This document shows, in pieces, positions 1-7,663 of a stretch of 13,052 nucleotides of DNA; the first letter of the stretch is position 1; every line of letters begins with the position of its first letter. The notes under the pieces are model-generated. The model searched no databases. It was not told the origin of the DNA and saw nothing but the letters and a program-made list of their open reading frames with translations. Source of the stretch: an uncultured Pyrinomonas sp. (GTDB lineage Bacteria; Acidobacteriota; Blastocatellia; Pyrinomonadales; Pyrinomonadaceae); the NCBI GenBank assembly GCA_937135995.1, contig CAKZOF010000268.1:1-13052 (forward strand), in the 5' to 3' direction. Position numbers and translations under genes: made by a program.

Positions 1-378
1 AAACTTGGCGTCTTCCCGCCGATCGCAGCCATTTTGCTGCCGCGCATCATCGGCGAAAAACGCGCCCGCGAATTGATCCTGACCGGGGACCTAATCGATT
101 CGCTCGAGGCCTTCCGACTTGGCGTAGTCAATCACCTCGTGCCGTCGGACCAACTACAGACGAAGACCGAAGAAGTGTTGAACAAATTACGCGAACTCTC
201 CGCACCCGCACTCGAAGCGACGCGCCGTGCGTTGGATGCAGCGCGGGGCCGCCCGTTCGAAGCGGCGCTAAACGCGGTCGAAGACATATACCTCAACGAG
301 CTGATGAAGACGCATGATGCGCACGAAGGCATCGCCGCCTTTCTCGAAAAGCGTAAACCACAGTGGCGCCATCGTTAG
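1..378 (+). CDS. Enoyl-CoA hydratase/isomerase family protein, 3' part
   Basis: The reading frame is open from base 1 to a TAG at 376-378, so the N-terminal half, roughly 130-140 residues of a normal 255-260, lies outside the window. The visible part begins KLGVFPP and continues with LLPRIIGEKRA and ELILTGD. This is the crotonase segment after the second catalytic glutamate region, followed by the helical C-terminal trimerisation part ending EGIAAFLEKRKPQW. Crotonases hydrate or isomerise acyl-CoA thioesters in the cytoplasm, usually in beta-oxidation or aromatic degradation. The LGVFPP and YLNELM...DAHEGIAAFLEKRKP pattern recalls proteins annotated as cyclohexa-1,5-dienecarbonyl-CoA hydratase, but that substrate is only a guess. 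The catalytic residues cannot be checked here. Family assignment is secure, function is not. Confidence 0.9.
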   Translation, partial: KLGVFPPIAAILLPRIIGEKRARELILTGDLIDSLEAFRLGVVNHLVPSDQLQTKTEEVLNKLRELSAPALEATRRALDAARGRPFEAALNAVEDIYLNELMKTHDAHEGIAAFLEKRKPQWRHR

Positions 379-565
379 GGACCACCCGATGCCCGCAGAG
401 AGGCGGCCGTCGTGATCGAGAGACACACTCGCAGCGTTTGTCGAAAATCACCACCCCACGGATGAAGCGCCGAGACGCGATCGCCTTACGAGCAACACGA
501 TCCAAGCGCTGGGCGTTCTTTCCCGTTCCCGCGCCCGAATTCTTCCCTTCTTTAAACTCAGCGTT

Positions 566-593
566 TTGACATCTTGGCCACGGCAGGTATCAT
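566..593 (+). promoter_or_regulatory. Sigma-70 promoter of the lipoprotein gene
   Basis: A perfect -35 box TTGACA (566-571) is separated by 16 bp from a -10 box TATCAT (588-593, five of six consensus bases). Transcription would start near 600, giving a leader of about 40 nt before the ATG at 639. The 260-bp gap after the enoyl-CoA hydratase gene agrees with an independent transcription unit. Seen by eye, not tested. Confidence 0.65.
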
Positions 594-638
594 AGAAAAG
601 TTCGATGGTCCCTCACGCTTCGCACCGGTCGGCCAGCG

Positions 639-1928
639 ATGGAAGAAAGAACGACAAGGGTTGATGCTAAAAGATTCGCCTGCCGAATAGCAGCGATTCT
701 CGCCTACTCAACTCTGTCGCTTCTTTTGCTCGGCGGATGCACGTTGGAGCCGGAAGAGAATGGCCGTCGCGCTCTGCCGAAGTCCCTGCGTGACGTCCCG
801 GCGGACAAACTCGCTTATCGTTTCACCCCAGACGTCGAGCCGCTGCCGGAATTTGAAGTCACCAACGCCGACGAGAAGCACGCTGCCGTGCAAGCCGATT
901 TCGTGACCCGCCGCGCCGAAGAGGCACTGCTCCGTACCGTGGTTTCACCCGACGGCCAACGTGTGCTGGCTGTCTATGCGACGCACGAAACGCCCGAAGG
1001 AGCTTTCCGCATCGATCTCTATTCGAGCGATGGCAGCTTCCTGCGCAACATCCTTCCGCTCGATTTGGTCGGAGCCTTTCCGCAATCGGTGGCTTGGTCG
1101 CCCGACGGGCAAGCGATCGCTTTCATCGGCAAACGCCATCCGACCAGTCAAACGACGGAGACACCGCAACCACCACCGCTCGCGTCTCCCTCGCCGCCGG
1201 AACCATCCGCGAGCGTTGCGCCACTCATCCCATCAGTGCCGACCTTTTCGACCGAGCAGATTTACGTCTGCGACCGCGATGGCTTCGCCTTGCGACCGCT
1301 GACGGCGCGCGACGGGCTTATCTATTTTCATCTTGCGTGGGCGCTGGACGGTCACGCCATCGCCGCGCTCGCCTGCAAAGAGTTCGAGTTCGACGCGCGC
1401 ATGGCCGAAGGAAGACCGACCGCAGGCCGCCCGCGCTTGATCACCCTCGACGGACAAGAACGCCTCTTGGACGACCGGCCGACCGATGTTCTCCCCGTTT
1501 GGTCACCCGATTCCTCCAAAGTGGCTGCGGCGTTCGACACGGAGGTGATGATCTACGATGCGGCTTCTCCGAATCCGACGCAGGCGAGCATTCCGTTGCA
1601 CGACCCGCTGCTCGAAGCCTCAGCACGCTACGACGCCGAACGCCTCCAAGCGTCGCAAAACGAGCAAGCTTCGCCTCAACTTTCGCCGAGCAACGGCACG
1701 CAGGCCAGTAAACCGAACGCCGCTCCTGCGCGAACCTCACCCTCCCCGGAACCTTCGTCAGCCGAAACGCCACTCTCCTTCAATCCGATCATCAGACTCG
1801 AATGGCCGCAGCCGGATAAGATCTACTTGCAAACGGGCTTCGTCCGTATCTACGCCAACGAGACGGTGACCAGCTACCTGCGCTGGCACCTGCTCGAAAT
1901 TCACTCTCAGATCATGATCTTGAAGTAG
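639..1928 (+). CDS. Lipoprotein with TolB/WD40-like beta-propeller repeats
   Basis: This 429-residue protein has an N-terminal hydrophobic segment (about residues 17-33) ending in a lipobox LGGC, with Cys34 as the predicted lipidated residue, so it is probably anchored in the outer or inner membrane facing the periplasm. Propeller-type blades are recognisable by their signatures: VVSPDGQRVLAVYA (about 101-114), VAWSPDGQAIAFIG (151-164), IYVCDRDGF (208-216), LAWALDGHAIAAL (232-244) and PVWSPDSSKVAAAF (286-299). These resemble TolB C-terminal or WD40-like PD40 repeats, which usually form protein-binding surfaces. Two proline/serine-rich stretches (about 168-205 and 337-380) interrupt the fold. 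The start is the only ATG before the signal segment and lies about 45 bp after the promoter's -10 box; no strong Shine-Dalgarno is visible. It stands alone, with a tRNA downstream. The exact partner or function is unknown. Confidence 0.75.
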   Translation: MEERTTRVDAKRFACRIAAILAYSTLSLLLLGGCTLEPEENGRRALPKSLRDVPADKLAYRFTPDVEPLPEFEVTNADEKHAAVQADFVTRRAEEALLRTVVSPDGQRVLAVYATHETPEGAFRIDLYSSDGSFLRNILPLDLVGAFPQSVAWSPDGQAIAFIGKRHPTSQTTETPQPPPLASPSPPEPSASVAPLIPSVPTFSTEQIYVCDRDGFALRPLTARDGLIYFHLAWALDGHAIAALACKEFEFDARMAEGRPTAGRPRLITLDGQERLLDDRPTDVLPVWSPDSSKVAAAFDTEVMIYDAASPNPTQASIPLHDPLLEASARYDAERLQASQNEQASPQLSPSNGTQASKPNAAPARTSPSPEPSSAETPLSFNPIIRLEWPQPDKIYLQTGFVRIYANETVTSYLRWHLLEIHSQIMILK

Positions 1929-2234
1929 AAGCCGGCGAGATTTGCCGAGGCCCCACAGGGCACACACAACATGCGCATAAAGTTCGCCATGCTCTTGGAA
2001 TGGAAGCCGACAAGAGCCGCGAGAGGGACCGGCTTGCATTCTCCGCAACGCGAAGCATGGGTGAATCGCCCGTCATCACAGGCTCGAGTTCGACGCGGGC
2101 GCGTTCAGCACCGGACGCGCAATGAAGCGCGCGGCGAAGTTTGTTTGTTCCCGATCCGTTCTGTTAGAATGTTTGCGTCGAAGAAGAGTTGAGCCTTGTG
2201 CCATCCCGCGACGGATGCAATTCGCAAACCGCAC
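1929..2234. other. Intergenic region upstream of the tRNA
   Basis: No convincing gene is visible in these 306 bases. The only supported element is the tRNA promoter near 2141-2170. The open frames crossing the stretch lack ribosome binding sites and recognisable protein sequence. Confidence 0.5.
2141..2170 (+). promoter_or_regulatory. Extended -10 promoter for the tRNA gene
   Basis: A -10 box TAGAAT (2165-2170, five of six consensus bases) is preceded by TG at 2162-2163, the extended -10 arrangement. A weak -35 TTGTTT (2141-2146) sits 18 bp upstream. A start near 2177 would give a leader of about 58 nt before the mature tRNA. Visual prediction only. Confidence 0.5.
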
Positions 2235-2311
<77 letters not shown>

Positions 2312-2432
2312 GCCTCTTCCTCGGTTCATCGAATCTTCTTGGGACTCCAGCTCGCTGCAGAAAGCATGGATGGATCTCGCCTGAAATCAACATTCTCGCT
2401 TGATCCAATTTGCGCGCCAGCGATGATGAGGC

Positions 2433-2897
2433 TCATTCGACGGAGACGGGTGCAAGCTCCGAATCCGACGCCGATGGATGCGCAAAACGCGCCAAGCGCC
2501 GTTTGAGTTCCTCCGGCAGCGTGACGCTCCGCATCGTGTCGCGGCGGACAGCGACGAGCACGAAGTGGGCTGTGGCGATCAACGCCTCTTCGCCTTTGCG
2601 TCGCACCTCGAACTCTAACCGCAACGACTTGTGGCCGAAATGGCCGACATAGGTCGCCACTTCCAGCAGATCATCGAGTTGCGCGGCGCGATGAAAGTCG
2701 CACTCGAGATGGACACGTGGCAACCAGATATCCAATTGATCGAACAAGCGGCTGTACGGGAGCCCGACGGCGCGGAAAAGCTCCGTCTCGGCGAACTCGA
2801 AAAAGCGGATGTATGCTCCATAGAAAATGATGCGCGCCGCATCGACGTCGCCCCAGCGGACGCGCTCTTCGATGTAGAACTTCCAGGGTTCTCGCAA
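2433..2897 (-). CDS. YbgC/4HBT-family acyl-CoA thioesterase (hotdog fold)
   Basis: This 154-residue protein has the usual length of the YbgC/4-hydroxybenzoyl-CoA thioesterase family, cytoplasmic enzymes that hydrolyse acyl-CoA thioesters. The signature near the N terminus, RWGDVDAARIIFYGAYIRFFE (residues 14-34), matches the family pattern around the catalytic aspartate, here Asp17 in GDVD. The central hotdog strand and helix region follows (VGHFGHKSLRLEFEV, then ATAHFVLVAV). The most likely start is TTG at 2897-2895: GAGGAG lies nine bases upstream, and no ATG or GTG occurs in this frame before the upstream stop. The alpha/beta hydrolase gene lies 179 bp upstream on the same strand, so co-transcription is possible but unproven. 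The natural substrate is unknown. Confidence 0.85.
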   Translation of the reverse strand: MREPWKFYIEERVRWGDVDAARIIFYGAYIRFFEFAETELFRAVGLPYSRLFDQLDIWLPRVHLECDFHRAAQLDDLLEVATYVGHFGHKSLRLEFEVRRKGEEALIATAHFVLVAVRRDTMRSVTLPEELKRRLARFAHPSASDSELAPVSVE

Positions 2898-3076
2898 GCT
2901 CTTCCACTCCTCGTTCGTGATCGTTTTTCGATCCTGCGCATCCCGCGTGAGCGTGCGGTCGCTAACAACATCTCCTCGTTCGTGAGCGTTCTCCCTTTAG
3001 GAGAGCCAATCAGTCGCCCGGTGCACCGATGTCGCTACGCTGCGATCCGCTTGCGCATCTTCGCCCGGCGTCTTCG

Positions 3077-3877
3077 TCAACGCTCCGGAGCGATGTTCTG
3101 AAGGAAGTCTTCGAGCGCGCGGTTGAAATCCTGCGGGCGCTCGATGTTCGAGACGTGAGCGGCCCCTTCGATCACCACGAGATGCGAACCGCGTATCTCG
3201 CCGTGCATCGCTTCGGACAGGCTGGGCGGCGTCAATTGATCTTCGCGCCCGACGATGATGAGCGTCGGAACCTCGATTCGCGCAAGAAGGTCGGTCTGGT
3301 CACGCCGCGCGGCCATGCCGCGTTGCGCAGCGGCGATGCCAGCCGGGTCGTTGCGTACGATCATCAAACGCAAGCGCTCTGTTATTTCCGGGTGCTCGCG
3401 CAAGGTCTGCGCGGCGACGAGCTTCGGGATCATCTCTTCCGCAATCGCTTCGGCCCCTTCTCGCAACGCGCGTTCGGCCATGCGCTCGCGATTGCGTCGT
3501 GCTTCTTCCGTGTCGGCTTCGGCGCGCGTGTCGGCGAGGATCAGCGCGCGCACGCGTTGCGGGAATTGGCGATAGAAAGCGAAAGCGACGTAACCGCCCA
3601 TCGACAACCCGCCGATCACGGCCCGTTCGATCTGCATCCCGTCGAGCAAGGCGGCGACATCCTGCGCCATCTCTTCCATGGTCGCCGACGGCACGACGCT
3701 CGACTCGCCGAAACCTCTATGATCCGGAGTGATGAACCGCCATCGGTCGCTCAGCGCGGCAACCTGCTCGTGCCACATCGTGCGATTGAGCGGGAAAGCG
3801 TGAAGCAGGATGACGGGCAGTCCGTCTCCGGTGTCATCGTAACCGATCTTTACATCGTGTGATTTCGCAAAGGCCAT
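3077..3877 (-). CDS. Alpha/beta hydrolase
   Basis: A 266-residue protein of typical length for the alpha/beta hydrolase fold (3-oxoadipate enol-lactonase, esterase or haloperoxidase-like group). The oxyanion segment LLHAFPLN is at 24-31, and DHRGFGES at 52-59. The nucleophile elbow is GGLSMGG with Ser92, the acid is Asp213 in GREDQLTP, and the catalytic His241 is in GAAHVSNIERP, so the triad is complete. It is cytoplasmic: no signal peptide is present. The ATG at 3877 is preceded by GAGGAG seven bases upstream. It is divergent from the glycosyltransferase gene and precedes the thioesterase gene on the same strand. The substrate cannot be read from the sequence. Confidence 0.88.
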   Translation of the reverse strand: MAFAKSHDVKIGYDDTGDGLPVILLHAFPLNRTMWHEQVAALSDRWRFITPDHRGFGESSVVPSATMEEMAQDVAALLDGMQIERAVIGGLSMGGYVAFAFYRQFPQRVRALILADTRAEADTEEARRNRERMAERALREGAEAIAEEMIPKLVAAQTLREHPEITERLRLMIVRNDPAGIAAAQRGMAARRDQTDLLARIEVPTLIIVGREDQLTPPSLSEAMHGEIRGSHLVVIEGAAHVSNIERPQDFNRALEDFLQNIAPER

Positions 3878-4007
3878 TTCCCGGCTCCTCGGCGCAGATC
3901 ATTTTACTTTCGATCCCGACCGAAAGTCACACATAGGCGCGCCTGCCTTGCACAAAGGGTTGCTTTTGCATCGCGCGGTTGCTACGTTAGCCTCCGAAAG
4001 GAACGCA

Positions 4008-5087
4008 GTGAGAGTGCTTCAGGTAAATTCGGCAACCAGCATCGGCGGCGGTGAGCGGCATGTAGCCGATTTAGCCAACGCTCTGGCGCAGCGCGGCCAC
4101 GACGTCTATGCCGTTTTACGCCACCGTTCGCCGCTTGTCGGCGAATTACGCTCGCTACCCCAAGAGAACATCACGATGCTACCTTTGCGCAATTCGCTGG
4201 ACATCGGCAGCGCCTTACGGCTTGCGCGCCTCATACGCGAACGCGAGATCGAAGTCGTTCATGCACACCTGGCGCGCGACTATCCCTTGGCCGCGCTCGC
4301 CGTTGAGCGCGCGGGTACTGCACGGTTAGTGATCACGAGACATGTTCTTTTCCCTCTTAACAGGCTTCACCGCTTCACTTTGCGTCGCGTCGCTTACGCC
4401 ATCGCCGTCTCGCGCGCAGTTGGCGAGAGCTTGCGTGGTATCTTCGCCGAGTCCAAGATCGCGCACGTGCCGAACGGCATCGACTTGAAGCGGTTCGCAG
4501 CGATCGCTCGTTTGGGCGCTAGGGACCGCCTGTTGGTCGGAACGATCGGTCGCCTCGCACCGATCAAAGGGCACGAGGATTTCATCCGCGCCGCTTCGCT
4601 GATCGCGGCAAAGCGCGCCGACGTTGATTTCGTCATCGCCGGCGATGACGAATCGCCCGCAAAAGATACGCGGACGCAACTTGAACGGCTCATCCGCGAA
4701 CTCGGTCTGAGCCAGAGAGTTCATCTTGCGGGGAGAGTCGATGAAACAAGCCGTCTGCTCTCAGACCTCGATCTTTTCGTTTCGGCTTCACGTTCCGAAG
4801 GATTCGGCCTCGCCATCATCGAGGCGATGGCGAGCGGCGTGCCCGTGGTGGCGACGCGCTCCGCGGGCGCGCGCGAGATCATCGAAGATGGTGAAACGGG
4901 ACGGCTCGTTCCCATCGGCGATGCGCACGCTCTGGCCGAAGCTATCCTTTGCTTGCTCGATGACCGAGAGGAACGTGAGCGCCTGCGCCAACGAGCGTTG
5001 GAAACCGTCCGCCAGCAGTTCTCGCTCGAACGCATGGTCGAAGAGACGGAACGGGTTTACCGCCGAGCGCTCGCGCTTTCGGAATGA
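4008..5087 (+). CDS. Family 4 glycosyltransferase
   Basis: From the GTG at 4008 the protein has 359 residues, the usual length of GT-B fold retaining GT4 enzymes, which transfer a sugar from a nucleotide donor to lipid or polysaccharide precursors at the cytoplasmic face of the membrane. The N-terminal domain begins RVLQVNSATSIGGGERHV, the Gly-rich loop after strand one. VPNGID (about 154-159) precedes the second domain, where GRLAPIKGHED (181-191) carries the phosphate-binding Arg and Lys. SEGFGLAIIEAMASG holds the donor-binding E-x7-E motif (Glu264 and Glu272). The same frame is open to a TTG at 3948, but GTG is preferred: AGGA (3999-4002) lies five bases upstream and the extra 20 residues look unlike the family. 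A weak hairpin (5089-5119) follows the stop. The gene stands alone, so the acceptor is unknown. Confidence 0.88.
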   Translation: MRVLQVNSATSIGGGERHVADLANALAQRGHDVYAVLRHRSPLVGELRSLPQENITMLPLRNSLDIGSALRLARLIREREIEVVHAHLARDYPLAALAVERAGTARLVITRHVLFPLNRLHRFTLRRVAYAIAVSRAVGESLRGIFAESKIAHVPNGIDLKRFAAIARLGARDRLLVGTIGRLAPIKGHEDFIRAASLIAAKRADVDFVIAGDDESPAKDTRTQLERLIRELGLSQRVHLAGRVDETSRLLSDLDLFVSASRSEGFGLAIIEAMASGVPVVATRSAGAREIIEDGETGRLVPIGDAHALAEAILCLLDDREERERLRQRALETVRQQFSLERMVEETERVYRRALALSE

Positions 5088-5162
5088 GAAGACAGCCGCG
5101 GCACCCGCGAAGTCGTCTTGCTCAGAATCATCGCTGCCGAACTCAAGACCGACCAAAACCGC

Positions 5163-5645
5163 TCACTTTTGCCCCGCTAGCGGCAACGCATCGTAATGCG
5201 CGAGCAGATCGACCGCATCGAGATAGGTGGCGATGCAACCCGCGGCGCGCAAATCTTCCACAGCCCCCCTGCTCGAAGGCAGACCAATGGTTCGCAAGCC
5301 CGCTTTGCTCGCTGCTTCCGCACTGTGCGGTGTATCGCCGAAGATGGCATCGCGCGGCGCAACGTCGCCTAAACGTTTCAACGCAGCTTGAAAGGTGTCC
5401 GGATGCAGCTTCGATCTTTCAGTGTTATCGGCAGAAGTCTCTTCCTGCACGAGACCATCTATTTTCGCGATGCGTTTGCAGCTTGCTAGTTCGTCTTCCT
5501 TGGCCGAAGAAGCGAGGGCAAGGCGTTTGCCGTCGCGCAAGATTCGCGCGAAAAGCTCGCGCACTGTGGAAGAAGCCCGAACTCGCGAGAGACGCTGTCG
5601 TTTGAAAATCGCGCCCCGCCGTTTCTCCAGTTCATCGCCGAACCG
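5163..5645 (-). pseudogene. HAD-family phosphatase remnant, N-terminal half missing
   Basis: The frame is open from just after a TAA (5648-5646) to the stop at 5163, encoding about 160 residues. It begins GDELEKRRGAIFKRQRLSRV, which matches the cap/core junction of HAD phosphatases rather than a start. Motif II is LASSAK, motif III is ERSKLHP, and motif IV is GDTPHSAEAA. The N-terminal DxDGT nucleophile motif that every active HAD enzyme needs should lie about 80 residues upstream; I could not find it in any frame between 5646 and 5849. Motif IV also reads GDTPHS where related proteins carry a second acidic residue (GDTPYD). A GTG at 5564 could start a shorter protein, but that would cut into the conserved region and still lack the nucleophile. 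It therefore looks like a 5'-truncated, decaying gene. It is convergent with the glycosyltransferase gene, 75 bp away. Confidence 0.7.
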
Positions 5646-5849
5646 TTACAATTCCACCGGGAGAAGAGCGGAACAGCGGTCGAGACCAAAGACCGTTCAT
5701 TTTTGGTACAGCGGAGTTTGCAAGCAATCGTTCGGCTTCTGCTCGCAAGTGGTGAAAAACAGCGTGATCATGCGCGTTCGACGAGGGCGAGAAGGCTCGG
5801 CATGAGAGTTGCTCTTCGATGGAAGAAAAATCAGAGGAGGTAGAGCAAC

Positions 5850-6350
5850 ATGGCAAAGCTCGTCACAGGATTGTTCAAGTCGCGCACAGCAGCAGAGGCG
5901 GCCGTCAACATGCTCGTCGAACACGGATACACGCGCGATGACATCAGTGTGTTGATGTCCGATTCAACCAAGAACAAAGAGTTCGCTATCGAAACGGGGA
6001 CGCATGCAGCGGACGGCGCTGGTATCGGCGGCGCGGTCGGTGGCACGGTCGGCGCGATCTTGGCGGCCATCGCTGCTGTCGGAACGTCGCTCGCTATCCC
6101 CGGGCTAGGCATCGTCGTTGCAGGGCCGCTGGCCGCAGCACTCGCGGGAGCGGGAGCTGGCGGCGCGGCGGGCGGCCTGATCGGAGCCCTGATCGGCGCT
6201 GGCATTCCTGAGCATCGCGCGAAAGTTTACGATGCGGGATTGCGCGAAGGCGGTATATTACTCGGCGTCGAGGCGCAAACCGACGAAGAAGCAGACAAGC
6301 TCGAAAAACTCTTCGAGGATCTCGGCGCAGAACACGTCAGACAAGAGTAG
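5850..6350 (+). CDS. YflT-domain (general stress protein 17M-like) glycine-zipper protein
   Basis: This 166-residue protein starts MAKLVTGLFKSRTAAEAAVNML and continues HGYTRDDISVLMSD, the beginning of the YflT/general stress protein 17M-like domain, an alpha/beta fold found in stress-induced proteins. The middle (about residues 53-116) is very rich in Gly and Ala with GxxxG-type spacing (GAGIGGAVGGTVGAILAAIA and further), which could insert in or pack against a membrane. A second alpha/beta part (YDAGLREGGILLGVEA... ADKLEKLFEDLGAEHV) closes the fold. Translation is well supported: AGAGGAGG (5833-5840) lies nine bases before the ATG. A hairpin follows the gene. Its molecular role is unknown; a stress-related role is inferred from the family and from the neighbouring SRPBCC and CsbD genes. 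Confidence 0.85.
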   Translation: MAKLVTGLFKSRTAAEAAVNMLVEHGYTRDDISVLMSDSTKNKEFAIETGTHAADGAGIGGAVGGTVGAILAAIAAVGTSLAIPGLGIVVAGPLAAALAGAGAGGAAGGLIGALIGAGIPEHRAKVYDAGLREGGILLGVEAQTDEEADKLEKLFEDLGAEHVRQE

Positions 6351-6379
6351 ACTCGCAGTTCGACGCTTACGACCTTTTC

Positions 6380-6408
6380 AAGAGGATGGCCTCATTGGCC
6401 GTCCTCTT
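6380..6408 (+). terminator. Hairpin after the YflT-domain gene
   Basis: AAGAGGATGGCC (6380-6391) pairs with GGCCGTCCTCTT (6397-6408) across a TCATT loop: 12 bp with one T-G wobble. The T tract after it is short (TTT then C), so it may be a weak terminator or an mRNA-end stabiliser. It lies 30 nt after the stop codon. Confidence 0.6.
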
Positions 6409-6463
6409 TCAACACGCGACCGTCCCATGACAATATCTTACATTACAAAGGAGACCACAGAAG

Positions 6464-7066
6464 ATGCGCGTCTTCGAGAACGACATCATGATCGGATCCC
6501 CTGTGGAGATCGTCTTTGATGCATGGGCAGATTTTGAATCGGTCCCGAAATGGTTTCGTGACGTGGTCGAAGTTCACCGCTCGGGACGTGACACGGCGCG
6601 TTGGTTGGCCGTTGCGAGCGATGGCGAACGGCTGAGGTGGGAGAGCGTCACGGAGAACTTTGAGCCGGATAAACGCATATTTTGGCGCTCTTTCCGCGGC
6701 GATGTTTACATTGAGTGCGAAGCCATCTTTCGCGAAGAGGACGTAGATAAAACCCGCCTGCGCCTCTCTTTTTGCTACGATGCGCCCGCAGAGCTGACAG
6801 CAGCCGCCGACGAGATCTTTCATAGGTCGCGCATGAGAGCGAACCTCGATGATTTCCGCCGGTGGATCGAAAGCCGGCCAGCATCGCGCGCAAGACGCGA
6901 TAGCGCCAGAAGTATTGGACCAGAGAGCGATGACGAGGCGCGGCGACGCAAAGAGACCAGCGCGCCATCGCCCGAAGAACGTGGCAAGCCCGCTGGAGAG
7001 TTTTTGCGGCGCGGCGTTGATCGCCTTCTCGACCGCCCCAAAGAACGCTGGCGCCGACCACTCTAA
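6464..7066 (+). CDS. SRPBCC-domain protein (polyketide cyclase/COQ10-like) with charged C-terminal tail
   Basis: Residues 1 to about 130 show the START/SRPBCC helix-grip fold: the opening MRVFENDIMIGSPVEIVFDAWADFESVPKWF is typical, followed by V.VHRSGRDTARWLAV, a strand pair with RWESVTENFEPDKRIFWRS, and the long C-terminal helix. Members bind hydrophobic ligands such as quinones or lipids, and some act as cyclases or dehydratases. After about residue 138 there is a 60-residue tail rich in Arg, Glu and Pro (RRRKETSAPSPEERGK, FLRRGVDRLLDRPKERWRRPL) that is not part of the usual fold. It has no signal peptide and is probably cytoplasmic. AAGGAG (6448-6453) lies ten bases before the ATG. It is downstream of the YflT-domain gene, separated by a hairpin, and convergent with the CsbD gene. 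Ligand unknown. Confidence 0.85.
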   Translation: MRVFENDIMIGSPVEIVFDAWADFESVPKWFRDVVEVHRSGRDTARWLAVASDGERLRWESVTENFEPDKRIFWRSFRGDVYIECEAIFREEDVDKTRLRLSFCYDAPAELTAAADEIFHRSRMRANLDDFRRWIESRPASRARRDSARSIGPESDDEARRRKETSAPSPEERGKPAGEFLRRGVDRLLDRPKERWRRPL

Positions 7067-7140
7067 GAGGCCGAGCCGAACTCGATCAGGCAAGATGCCG
7101 CATCAAGCGCGCCTGCCTTTGCGAATCATCCAAAACGAGA

Positions 7141-7173
7141 GAAGTGGGGAACTCAAACAGAGTTCCCCACTTC
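7141..7173. terminator. Perfect 14-bp hairpin between convergent genes
   Basis: GAAGTGGGGAACTC (7141-7154) and GAGTTCCCCACTTC (7160-7173) form a perfect 14-bp stem with a five-base loop AAACA. It sits between the SRPBCC gene (plus) and the CsbD gene (minus), where a bidirectional terminator is expected. Neither side carries a strong U tract, so intrinsic termination would be inefficient by the textbook model. Confidence 0.6.
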
Positions 7174-7243
7174 CATTCAGCCTTACTTGGTCTTGCTTCA
7201 GACCACTCTTAGCGCCTTTGGCATCGGCACTAGATGACGAAGG

Positions 7244-7456
7244 TCATCTTCCAATCTTGTCGCCAATGTCTTTGATCGTCTCGCCCACCTTGCGTCTCGC
7301 CTCGCCGACGCCTTCTCTCGCCTCGCCTTGAGCGTGTTCGGCTTCGCCTTCTTCTTCCAATTGGCGGTTGCCCGTAACCTCACCCAATTTGTCCTTCACC
7401 GCGCCTTTGGCCTGTTCCCATTTGCCCTGAATCTCGTCCTTGTTCGGAATACCCAT
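7244..7456 (-). CDS. CsbD-family small stress protein
   Basis: This 70-residue, highly charged protein starts MGIPNKDEIQGKWEQAKGAV and shows the CsbD pattern: GKWEQAKGAVKDKLGEVTGN, then repeated Gly/Glu/Ala segments (EEGEAEHAQGEAREGVGEARRKVGE). CsbD-like proteins are small, soluble and commonly induced by general stress, with no agreed molecular function. The ATG at 7456 is preferred over upstream starts because AAGGGAGAG lies about nine bases upstream and the family normally begins here. A TAATAT sequence on the minus strand (7509-7504), about 48 bp upstream, could be a -10 box but has no clear -35. The hairpin at 7141-7173 probably ends its transcript. Confidence 0.88.
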   Translation of the reverse strand: MGIPNKDEIQGKWEQAKGAVKDKLGEVTGNRQLEEEGEAEHAQGEAREGVGEARRKVGETIKDIGDKIGR

Positions 7457-7663
7457 GATCTGTCTCTCCCTTCTTGCTTGAAATCGCATCCGATGCCCGA
7501 GCCATATTAGCGAGCTTCGACATGCGGTCGTTTGGTCGGCAAACTTCATGCCAAAAGGGCTTTACCGGCAAATCACTGCTCCAAAGGCACTTCCTCGAGC
7601 GTTTTGCCGTTTCCGTGCGTAACGTAGCGAGCCACACCGGGTGGATTCAGTACATATCCGAGG

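Noticed and set aside
1094..1711. 205-codon Arg-rich open frame on the plus strand
   Set aside because: Alternative frame inside the lipoprotein gene; composition is that of a shifted GC-rich coding sequence.
3029..3862. 277-codon open frame on the plus strand
   Set aside because: Antisense to the alpha/beta hydrolase, which has a full catalytic triad and a ribosome binding site.
3948..4007. Upstream TTG start for the glycosyltransferase
   Set aside because: The GTG at 4008 has a well-placed AGGA and gives the usual family N terminus.
5089..5119. Hairpin after the glycosyltransferase (AAGAC/GTCTT with CGCGG/CCGCG inside)
   Set aside because: Interrupted by internal loops and without a T tract, so too weak to call a terminator.
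6443..7093. 216-codon open frame on the minus strand
   Set aside because: Antisense to the SRPBCC gene; no family resemblance and no ribosome binding site.
3937..7119. 13-bp repeat GCGCGCCTGCCTT at 3937-3949 and 7107-7119
   Set aside because: Only two copies with no shared flanks or inverted structure, so chance similarity in GC-rich intergenic DNA is likely.
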